A stretch of DNA of 44,589 bases from Oscillospiraceae bacterium (GTDB lineage: Bacteria > Bacillota > Clostridia > Oscillospirales > Acutalibacteraceae): assembly GCA_015066045.1 (NCBI GenBank), contig SVPD01000019.1:1-44589 (forward strand), read 5' to 3'. The notes beneath the pieces were generated by a model. It did not search any database. It was not told the DNA's origin and saw only the letters and a list, made by a program, of their open reading frames with translations. Position numbers and translations under genes: made by a program. Of the stretch, positions 34,201 to 41,989 are shown piece after piece; the stretch's first letter is position 1, and each line of letters starts with the position of its first letter.

Positions 34201-34272
34201 TATTGCTATGCTTTTTATTATGGGCCGTTTATAAAATGCTATGATATAAGAGTAAAAAAGGAGGTTGAAGAA

Positions 34273-35259
34273 ATGCTTATATCGAGAACGCCGTTCAGAA
34301 TATCTTTTTTTGGCGGCGGAACGGATTATTATGATTATTTTTCCGAATATGGCGGTTGTGTTTTATCGACAACCATAGATAAGTATTGCTATACAACTAT
34401 CCGCAATCTGCCTCCTTTTTTTGAATATAAAAACCAGTTTACATACTCGAAAATAGAGCGTTTTGATAATCCTGAAGAGCTGCAACATCCTCTTGTGCGT
34501 GCTGCTTTAAAGTATATTTCGACTGACAGAATTCAGATTGCATATGATGCGGATCTGCCTGCATGCTCCGGCATCGGATCAAGCTCTGCGTTTTCCGTGG
34601 GACTTTTGCAAGGACTCCATGCTTTGAGAGGGGAATTCCCGGATAAATTATCTATTGCCAAGGAAGCAATATATCTTGAAAGAGAAATGTGCGGGGAAGC
34701 CGGAGGTGTTCAGGATCAGATTGCTGCTGCCGTAGGAGGATTTAACCGCCTTTCTTTTGACAGTGACGGATTTAAAGTCTGTCCTGTTCAAATATCAGAT
34801 GTGACTAAAAGACGGTTGGAAGATAATTTACTGCTTATATTTACGGGCTTTACTCGGTTTTCAGGTGAAATTGCAGCTGCTCAGCAGCGTAACATTCGAT
34901 CAACAATTTCTCAGCTTAATGAAATGAAATCTTTAGTATATGATGCTGAGAGATTGCTTTCCGAGGGCAGACTGACAGATTTCGGACGTATGCTTGATCA
35001 TACATGGAAGCTGAAAAAAAACCTTTCAAGCAGCATTTCTAATTCTGAAATAGATGATATTTATGAAAGAGCAAAAGAAAACGGAGCTTTGGGCGGCAAG
35101 CTTCTGGGCGCAGGTGGTGGCGGTTTTATGCTTCTGTATGTACCTGAGGAACAACAGACAAGATTTAAAAAATCTGTTGAAGGATTGAAATACATTCCTT
35201 TTAAATTTGAAAATACTGGAACAAAGATAATTTATAATGACGGAAAAGTAAATGCATAA
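34273..35259 (+). CDS. GHMP-family sugar kinase, HddA-like
   Basis: The 328-residue protein has the three GHMP kinase motifs: RTPFRISFFGGGTDYYDYF at the start, the phosphate loop PACSGIGSSSAFS near residue 95, and KLLGAGGGGFMLLY near 280. The RxPxRIxxxGGGTD start is typical of D-glycero-alpha-D-manno-heptose-7-phosphate kinase (HddA) and fucose/heptose-type kinases, which put phosphate on a sugar before nucleotide activation. I start at ATG 34273, after AGGAGG. A longer open frame from 34072 includes the remnant of a different gene. No heptose isomerase, phosphatase or nucleotidyltransferase is nearby, so the sugar may not be heptose. It likely supplies the sugar for the cluster. Confidence 0.87.
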   Translation: MLISRTPFRISFFGGGTDYYDYFSEYGGCVLSTTIDKYCYTTIRNLPPFFEYKNQFTYSKIERFDNPEELQHPLVRAALKYISTDRIQIAYDADLPACSGIGSSSAFSVGLLQGLHALRGEFPDKLSIAKEAIYLEREMCGEAGGVQDQIAAAVGGFNRLSFDSDGFKVCPVQISDVTKRRLEDNLLLIFTGFTRFSGEIAAAQQRNIRSTISQLNEMKSLVYDAERLLSEGRLTDFGRMLDHTWKLKKNLSSSISNSEIDDIYERAKENGALGGKLLGAGGGGFMLLYVPEEQQTRFKKSVEGLKYIPFKFENTGTKIIYNDGKVNA

Positions 35260-35353
35260 TTTAAAATAGAACCAGATACAAGTTTATATTTTGCTATATT
35301 GCATTTGCAAAAGAGAACATATTTTACCCGGAAACGAAATTATATGTTTTTTG

Positions 35354-35382
35354 TTGACTTGAAAAACTAATGATGTTATAAT
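35354..35382 (+). promoter_or_regulatory. Promoter of the radical SAM operon
   Basis: TTGACT (35354-35359), 17-base spacer, TATAAT (35377-35382), followed by a leader of about 38 bases with AAAGGA. No cobalamin riboswitch is visible in this leader. Confidence 0.8.
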
Positions 35383-35427
35383 AATTCGTTGGATTGTAAT
35401 TTTTGATAGTTGAAAGGATGTGCTGAA

Positions 35428-37344
35428 ATGAAAAGGAAATTATATTTTTTTCAGGTGAATTATCCTTATGGAAAAGCTGCACATCTTCCCTATACTGCCG
35501 GTCAGCTTGTTGCTTATGCATTCGATTGTAAAGATATATCAGAAAATTATGAATTGGCAGACATATTTTTTCTAAGAGAAAGAATAGATGATGCATTTTC
35601 TAAGGTAAAAGAACCTTTTATAGTCGCATTTTCCACATATATATGGAATTGCAACTATAACAAGACTCTTGCAAAACTGATAAAGGAAAAATATCCTGAG
35701 TGTATCATTGTTTTTGGCGGACATCATGTTGCTCCGGGTGGTGCTATGCTCGCAGAGTGCCCTTATATAGATTATCTGCTTCACGGCGAAGGTGAAATAA
35801 TATTCAGGCGTCTTATGCGTGCACTCATCGGACTGGAAAAAGCTCAGGAGATACCCGGAATTTCAATGAGAACTGATGCAGGCATCATAACTAATGCTGA
35901 AATAATTTCGGAAGAATGCAATTTTCCTTCTCCGTATCTTAACGGTTACTTTGATAAAATAATCAGAGAAAACCCCGAAACAGAGTTTATGGGGCTTATA
36001 GAAACCTCAAGAGGCTGTCCTAATTCCTGTGCTTATTGTGACTGGAGCAATATGAAATCAAAAATTCGTATGTTTCCCATTGAACGTATTTACGGTGAAA
36101 TCGAATGGGTGATGAATAACAGAATTCATGTTCTCGGTTCTGCCGATTCTAACTTTGGAATGTTCCCACGTGATATAGAGATAACGGAGAGACTTGTAGA
36201 AGCCAAGAAAAAAACAGGTTATCCTATCAGATTTCAGACATCCTATGCCAAAAATAGCAGTAAAAGAGTTTTTGATATAGGTATGAAGCTGGAAGAAAGT
36301 GATATGAACAGAGGAGTAACGCTTTCATTTCAGTCTATGAGTAAGGAAGTTCTGAAAAATATCGGAAGAGCTAATATCAGTATTGATTATTATTCGGAAT
36401 TGATGAAGCTTTACGGAGAAGCAGGAGTAGCAACATATACTGAGCTCATATTAGGGTTACCCGGCGAAACAGTTGAAAGTCTTGTTGACGGAATAGACGA
36501 ATTACTAAATTTGGGACAGCATAATTCTATATATATTCATAACTGTGAATGGCTGCCCTGCTCTATAATGGGGCAGAAAGATTATGTTGATCGCTATAAA
36601 ATAAAAACCTCGCATATTCCTCTTAATCAGCCTCATCGCGAATATAGTCAAGAGGATGATATTCCTGAATGGTCCAGTGTTGTTACATCGACTTATTCAA
36701 TGGATACACAGGCGTGGAAGAAAATGAATTTATTTTCTTATGTAGTTCAGGCTTTTCATCATATGGGAATTCTGCAGTTTTTTGCATTGTACCTTTATAA
36801 TGAGGGCATCTGCTCATATAAAAAGTTCTATACGGATTTATTGGAGTATTTTCTTGAGGATTGTCAGTCTGTTGCCGGCAAAACCTTTAGGAAGATAACT
36901 GATTATTTGGATATGGTGCTCAGCGAAAAGGGAACTCTCAGCTGTACGGATGAAAGATTCGGTAGGGTACAGTGGCCTTTTGAGGAATATGCTTATCTTT
37001 GCATAATGTATGAGGCTGAGACCTTTTATGAAGAAATTACAGTTTTTTTAAAGAACTTCAATATAGATGCGCAAGTATTTTCAGAGTTGATGGCTTTTCA
37101 GAAAAACATAATGAAGAAGCCTTTTGAAAACAAAGTTGAATTTACAACCCACTATAATTTTCTTGAATATTTTTTTGGCATTCTCAGTGGCACCAAGCCT
37201 CTTTTAAAAAAGCAGGAAGAAGTAATTAGTTTTGAAACAAAAAAGTTTGAAAGTTGGGGAGATTTTGCCAGAATAATAGCTTGGTACGGCAGGAAAAATG
37301 GCGCTACTACTTATTTGAAGGATGTTTATTTTGAAGAGAGGTGA
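35428..37344 (+). CDS. Cobalamin-binding-type radical SAM enzyme, paralog 1
   Basis: The 638-residue protein has an N-terminal Rossmann-like cobalamin-binding domain (about 1-150; IIVFGGHHVAPGG, YLLHGEGE), a radical SAM barrel (about 185-420) and a C-terminal domain of about 220 residues. The 4Fe-4S cysteines are Cys197, Cys201 and Cys204 in RGCPNSCAYC; ELILGLPGE is a later barrel motif. The family is class B (B12-dependent) radical SAM, whose members methylate unactivated carbon or phosphorus or rearrange rings. The C-terminal domain has W-x(5)-[FY] ... QAFHHMGILQFFALY and ends with SWGDFARIIAWYG, both shared with the next two genes. First gene of a tight operon. Start chosen for AAAGGA at 35413. 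Reaction unknown. Confidence 0.88.
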   Translation: MKRKLYFFQVNYPYGKAAHLPYTAGQLVAYAFDCKDISENYELADIFFLRERIDDAFSKVKEPFIVAFSTYIWNCNYNKTLAKLIKEKYPECIIVFGGHHVAPGGAMLAECPYIDYLLHGEGEIIFRRLMRALIGLEKAQEIPGISMRTDAGIITNAEIISEECNFPSPYLNGYFDKIIRENPETEFMGLIETSRGCPNSCAYCDWSNMKSKIRMFPIERIYGEIEWVMNNRIHVLGSADSNFGMFPRDIEITERLVEAKKKTGYPIRFQTSYAKNSSKRVFDIGMKLEESDMNRGVTLSFQSMSKEVLKNIGRANISIDYYSELMKLYGEAGVATYTELILGLPGETVESLVDGIDELLNLGQHNSIYIHNCEWLPCSIMGQKDYVDRYKIKTSHIPLNQPHREYSQEDDIPEWSSVVTSTYSMDTQAWKKMNLFSYVVQAFHHMGILQFFALYLYNEGICSYKKFYTDLLEYFLEDCQSVAGKTFRKITDYLDMVLSEKGTLSCTDERFGRVQWPFEEYAYLCIMYEAETFYEEITVFLKNFNIDAQVFSELMAFQKNIMKKPFENKVEFTTHYNFLEYFFGILSGTKPLLKKQEEVISFETKKFESWGDFARIIAWYGRKNGATTYLKDVYFEER

Positions 37345-37351
37345 CTGCCAA

Positions 37352-39277
37352 ATGGATAAGAAAAATATATATTTCGTTCAGGTTGATGTTTCGGCCTCTT
37401 CAGGAACTCAGAATGCATATCTGCCTTATACGGCGGGAATTCTGGTTGCATCTGCATTTCAGAGTAAAACGGTAAAGGATAATTGCACTTTCAAGGAGTT
37501 TGTTTTCTTGCGTGAGGATATTGAAAAGGTGGTGTCCCGCCTTGATAATCCGGCATTCATAGGCTTTTCCTGTTATTGCTGGAGCACGGAATATAATAAA
37601 ACCCTGGCGGCGGCTGTCAAAAAGAAATTTCCGGAATGCCTTATTGTATTCGGAGGTCATAATGTGCCCGATGATTTCGATTTGCTTTCCGAAAACAGTT
37701 TCATTGATGTTCTGTGTCACGGTGAAGGCGAAGATACAATCAGAGATTTGCTTGAAGCATATATTCTAAATAAGCCTTTCAATGAAGTCAATAATATTTC
37801 ATACAGAAAAAAAGACGGTACTTTTTGCAGAACTAAAACGGTTTTGCAGACTACTCTTGATTATCCGTCTCCTTATTTGGAGGGCTGGTTTGATAATATA
37901 GTTTCATCTTATCCGGATATTACCTTTAACGCAATTCTTGAGACAAGTCGCGGGTGTCCTAATCAGTGTGCTTATTGCGACTGGGGGTTACTTAAGTCGA
38001 AAACCAGACTTTTCCCCTTTGACAGAATCAAAAAAGAAATACGCTGGATGTGTGAACACAAGATAGCTTTTGTATGGGGTGCTGATGCGAACTTCGGACT
38101 GTTTGACCGCGACCTTGAAATTGCCGATGAATTGGTAAAGGCGAAAAAAGAAACCGGTTATCCTGAAAGAATGCGAATGAATTATGCGAAAAACAATTTT
38201 AAAAATGTTTTTTCAATAGTTAAAAAATTTAAAGAGTGTGAATTTGACAGAGTCGGAGCAACATTGTCATTTCAGAGCATGTCACCGGTAGCGCTCAAGA
38301 ATATAGGAAGAACTAATTCTTCTTTGGATTTTTACAAGGAGCTTTTGATTGCCTATAACCGAGAGAACATGAAAACATATTCTGAGTTGATATTAGGCCT
38401 TCCGGGAGAAACCTATAAAAGCTTTACAGAGGGTGTCGGCAAACTTTTTGAGATAGGTCAGCACTTTGTTTTTGAGGCTTATAACTGTATATTGCTTCCT
38501 AATTCTGTAATGGGACAGAAAGAGTATATAAAGAAACACGGGATCAAAACAGTACATGTTGAGATTGTAAGACCTCATTTTAATAATGATTCGTTTAGTG
38601 TTCCGGAATATAACAGAATTATAATCGAAACGAATACAATGAGCCGTGAAATGTGGGTTCGTTCATCAGCTTTCATTTATATGGTTAAAGCTCTTCACGG
38701 CAATGGCTTCATAAGAGCCTTTGCAATTTATACGCATTATGTAAAGGGCATTCCTTATGAAGAATTTTACGATGGGATATTGAATTATTTTGAAGAAAAT
38801 CCGGAGCTTTTTATTTCTAAGCTTTATTTTGATGTTAAACATAAGGCTGACGAGCTTTCTCTGGGACATGAAAACAAGAGATTCCTTTTTGAACCGACGG
38901 GAGAAGTGGTCTGGGAGGATCATGAATATGTTGTATTGAATTCTCTTGCTAATTTTGACAGGTTTTATGACGAGGTTATACCGTACCTGAAGCGATACGG
39001 TATCGAAGAAGATATTTTTGAAGATCTGCTCAGTTATCAGAAGGCAATTATGCGCAAGCCTTGTGAGGAAACCGTTAAAATATCATTGAAATATGATATT
39101 CACAGATATATTACAGACATTTATGTCAATAAAGTTCATAATCTTGAAGAAAGAAGAAATACTCTTGTTCTGAGAGATAGTAAAGTACACGACAACTGGC
39201 CTGATTTTGCAAAATATGTTATATGGTATGAAAGAGTCGGCTGGTCATCATATAAGGATGATATATCAGAAGAATAA
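37352..39277 (+). CDS. Cobalamin-binding-type radical SAM enzyme, paralog 2
   Basis: The 641-residue protein is a paralog of its upstream neighbour with the same three-part layout. The N-terminal domain has NIYFVQVDV, AYLPYTAG and LIVFGGHNVPDD. The cluster cysteines are Cys202, Cys206 and Cys209 in RGCPNQCAYC, followed by SELILGLPGETY. The C-terminal domain contains TNTMSREMWVRSSAF and ends NWPDFAKYVIWYER. AGAGGTGA overlaps the preceding stop codon, with the ATG seven bases after the stop, so translation is coupled. Clear sequence divergence from copies 1 and 3 suggests a different substrate position or step rather than simple dosage. Confidence 0.88.
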   Translation: MDKKNIYFVQVDVSASSGTQNAYLPYTAGILVASAFQSKTVKDNCTFKEFVFLREDIEKVVSRLDNPAFIGFSCYCWSTEYNKTLAAAVKKKFPECLIVFGGHNVPDDFDLLSENSFIDVLCHGEGEDTIRDLLEAYILNKPFNEVNNISYRKKDGTFCRTKTVLQTTLDYPSPYLEGWFDNIVSSYPDITFNAILETSRGCPNQCAYCDWGLLKSKTRLFPFDRIKKEIRWMCEHKIAFVWGADANFGLFDRDLEIADELVKAKKETGYPERMRMNYAKNNFKNVFSIVKKFKECEFDRVGATLSFQSMSPVALKNIGRTNSSLDFYKELLIAYNRENMKTYSELILGLPGETYKSFTEGVGKLFEIGQHFVFEAYNCILLPNSVMGQKEYIKKHGIKTVHVEIVRPHFNNDSFSVPEYNRIIIETNTMSREMWVRSSAFIYMVKALHGNGFIRAFAIYTHYVKGIPYEEFYDGILNYFEENPELFISKLYFDVKHKADELSLGHENKRFLFEPTGEVVWEDHEYVVLNSLANFDRFYDEVIPYLKRYGIEEDIFEDLLSYQKAIMRKPCEETVKISLKYDIHRYITDIYVNKVHNLEERRNTLVLRDSKVHDNWPDFAKYVIWYERVGWSSYKDDISEE

Positions 39278-39289
39278 GAGGGTGAAGCG

Positions 39290-41206
39290 ATGAAGAATAT
39301 TTATTTTGTGCAGATTGCATTATCATATTCATCTCCTTGCTTTCTGCCGTATTCAATAGGTTGTATTGCAGCATACGTAAAAAATGATCCTGAAGTTGCA
39401 TCACATTATGAAATAAAAGATGTCATCGGTATGCGTGAAAAAATTGAAGATGTTTTAAAACGTTTTGATAATCCGTATATGGTTGCCTTCACTAATTTCG
39501 TCTGGAATCTTGAATATAACAAGAAACTTGCTATTGAGCTTAAAAGACTTTATCCAGATGTCAAAATAGTTTTTGGCGGACACAGTGTGCCTAATAATGC
39601 CTCGTTTCTTGATAAATATGATTTCATCGATTATCTTATGCACAATGAGGGTGAAGAAACTACTGCAATGTTTTTGAAAGCATTGGAGGCCGGTTCAGAT
39701 CTTGCTGATGTTCCTAATCTTTCTTACAGAAGTGAAAATGGTAATATAACCACTAAAGCATATTATGCGACAGATTTTTCATCATATCCGTCTCCTTATA
39801 CGGAAGGCATTTTTGATAACCTTTTAAAGGAATATCCGGATGTTGAATTTCATGCAACACTTGAAACAAACAGGGGCTGCCCTTATAGCTGCTCTTATTG
39901 TGAGTGGTGCTTCACGAAAAAGATAAGACAGTTTCCTATGGAAAAAATAAAATCTGAAATTGAGTGGATAGCAAAGAATAAAATAAAGTATTGTTATTGC
40001 GCAGATGCCAACTTCGGTATTCTTAAAAGAGATGTAGAGATAGCCAAATATGTAGTAGAGCAAAACAAAAAATACGGTTATCCCAATGTTTTTAAGCCCT
40101 GTTATGCAAAGGATAGTGACGATACTGTTTTTGAAGCAGGATATATTTTAAATAAAAATCATATTGACAAGGGTGTAACGCTGGCTTATCAGACATTGGA
40201 TAAAACAGCATTGGAAAATATCGGCAGAAAAAATCTCACGCTTGAGCATTTTTCAGGCTTATATTCTCGTTATAGCGAGGCCGGAATTCCGACCTATACA
40301 GAGCTCATTATCGGCTTGCCGGGTGAAACCTACGAAAGCTTTTGCAAGGGTATGTGTGATCTGCTTGAATCCGGACAGAGTAATTCTATGACTGTTTATG
40401 AGTGTCAGGTTTATGATAATGCCAGAATGGGTGACCCCGAGTACCGCAAAAAGCATGGCATAAAGCTTTCAAGAATTCCTTCATTCGGAATTCATTATAA
40501 TCCTGATTTTAACGGTGTTCAGGAATATATGGATGTTATTACTGAGACTGCGACTATGTCAAGGGATGAGTGGGTAAGAGCATTTATGTTTTCTGTTGTT
40601 TTGCAGACCTTTCACCATTTAGGCTTTACGAGATTTTTTGCTGTGTATCTTAATAAAGAAAAAGGAATTTCTTATTATGATTTTTACAGCAGTTTGTTTA
40701 ATTACATTTACAATGAATGTGTCGGCTATCTTCATGAATTTTTTATTGATTTATATAACCGTAAATCTGATGCCGAAACAGCAGACTGGACATATCAGAG
40801 AGATGAATTCGGAAAAGTAGGTTGGTATTTCGAAGAAGGTGCTTTCCTTGAAATGGTATATCACAGTGATGAGTTCTGGAAAACTATAAAGCCGTTTCTT
40901 GAAAACTTCGACATAGAAGAATCTCTTTTTAATGATTTATACAAATATCAGAAAAGTCTTATCAGAACTTTGGATTCCGATGAAATCTGTATAACCTCAA
41001 ACTATAATTTTTATCCGTATTTTCAGGCGATTGAAGACAGAGGCTATATTGAACTCAGAAAGGTTGAAAGTGTCTTAAAGATAAAAACACATAAAACTGT
41101 TAGGTCTTGGGCAGAGTATGCGCGTGAGTTTGTTTGGTTTGGAAAACGTTACAGTGCAACATTGCTTATTAATTACAGAGAACATATAGAATATACTGAA
41201 AAATAA
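39290..41206 (+). CDS. Cobalamin-binding-type radical SAM enzyme, paralog 3
   Basis: The 638-residue protein is the third tandem paralog. The N-terminus has NIYFVQIALSYSS and FLPYSIG; the cobalamin domain has KIVFGGHSVPNN; the iron-sulphur cysteines are Cys197, Cys201 and Cys204 in RGCPYSCSYC; ELIIGLPGETYESF follows. The C-terminal domain has TATMSRDEWVRAFMF, QTFHHLGFTRFFAVYL and the end motif SWAEYAREFVWFGK. GAGGGTGA precedes the ATG, 12 bases after paralog 2. Extra cysteine in CEWC next to the cluster motif is unique to this copy. Confidence 0.88.
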   Translation: MKNIYFVQIALSYSSPCFLPYSIGCIAAYVKNDPEVASHYEIKDVIGMREKIEDVLKRFDNPYMVAFTNFVWNLEYNKKLAIELKRLYPDVKIVFGGHSVPNNASFLDKYDFIDYLMHNEGEETTAMFLKALEAGSDLADVPNLSYRSENGNITTKAYYATDFSSYPSPYTEGIFDNLLKEYPDVEFHATLETNRGCPYSCSYCEWCFTKKIRQFPMEKIKSEIEWIAKNKIKYCYCADANFGILKRDVEIAKYVVEQNKKYGYPNVFKPCYAKDSDDTVFEAGYILNKNHIDKGVTLAYQTLDKTALENIGRKNLTLEHFSGLYSRYSEAGIPTYTELIIGLPGETYESFCKGMCDLLESGQSNSMTVYECQVYDNARMGDPEYRKKHGIKLSRIPSFGIHYNPDFNGVQEYMDVITETATMSRDEWVRAFMFSVVLQTFHHLGFTRFFAVYLNKEKGISYYDFYSSLFNYIYNECVGYLHEFFIDLYNRKSDAETADWTYQRDEFGKVGWYFEEGAFLEMVYHSDEFWKTIKPFLENFDIEESLFNDLYKYQKSLIRTLDSDEICITSNYNFYPYFQAIEDRGYIELRKVESVLKIKTHKTVRSWAEYAREFVWFGKRYSATLLINYREHIEYTEK

Positions 41207-41244
41207 ACGCAATATGTGTTTTTCAGCAAGATACAGGTGAAAAA

Positions 41245-41979
41245 ATGGGTGAGTTTAAAAATCTCAGTATAATGATGGGAGCTGTTACTGAAACGGAAAC
41301 CTTAAGGGAAACCGTATATAAACTTCTTGATGTGTGTGATGCAGAAGATCTTAAGGAAATCATTATCAGTTATGCTGACAGAACAACTCCGGAAACACAT
41401 GCGGTTATAAACGAACTTCTGAATACAAAAACAGATGTTTCGATTGTTGCATTTAAACAGACAAGACCGTTTATGGGCTGCATTAAAGATATGATTGATT
41501 TTGCCTCCGGAAGTCACTGCATTTTAGTTGCCTCGGATATGGCTTTAGATTTAGAGCCTGTGGCAGAGCTTATAAAAAAGGCAAAAGCAGACCCGGAAAC
41601 AATCCATTCTTTATCACGATGGAAAAAAGGCTGTAGATTTCACGGGTACGGAAAAGTAAGATATATCATCAATTTTCTGGCACAGAAGTTTATTGCCGTG
41701 CTTTACATGACAAAAATGACTGATTTTACAATACCGGTTCAGATAGCTCCGTCCGAGCTGTATAAATCAATCAGGTTTGAAGAAACAGGTTTTCCTCTTT
41801 TACTTGAAATGGTTTTAAAACCGTTGAGATTAGGTTACAAATTCACTGAGATTCCTACCGATTGTTATTCGAGAAAAGAGGGGAAAACCAGCAACTCTGC
41901 CAAAGAGACCTTTTCATATCTCAGAGTAGCTTTACACATAAGATTTATGGATAAAAAAAATATATTGCTTTCAGAATAG
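41245..41979 (+). CDS. GT2-like (DPM1-type) glycosyltransferase-fold protein
   Basis: The 244-residue soluble protein follows the pattern of dolichyl/polyprenyl-phosphate sugar synthases: EIIISYADRTTPETH where VDDGS normally lies, ILVASDMALDLEP where the DxD lies, and a late LRLGYKFTEIPTDCYSR where these enzymes have the LRxGYxIxEVP...R block. The DxD position is S-D-M and the first acidic patch is altered, so the donor or metal use may differ, or activity may be lost. No membrane helix is seen. AGGTGA lies before the ATG. Its place between radical SAM genes suggests that it transfers the modified sugar to a lipid or polymer. Confidence 0.75.
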   Translation: MGEFKNLSIMMGAVTETETLRETVYKLLDVCDAEDLKEIIISYADRTTPETHAVINELLNTKTDVSIVAFKQTRPFMGCIKDMIDFASGSHCILVASDMALDLEPVAELIKKAKADPETIHSLSRWKKGCRFHGYGKVRYIINFLAQKFIAVLYMTKMTDFTIPVQIAPSELYKSIRFEETGFPLLLEMVLKPLRLGYKFTEIPTDCYSRKEGKTSNSAKETFSYLRVALHIRFMDKKNILLSE

Positions 41980-41989
41980 GAGTAAGAAT

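Noticed and set aside
35260-35427. A cobalamin riboswitch before the B12-type radical SAM operon
   Set aside because: The leader after the promoter is only about 38 bases and lacks the B12-box; nothing of that class is visible in 31700-32030 either.
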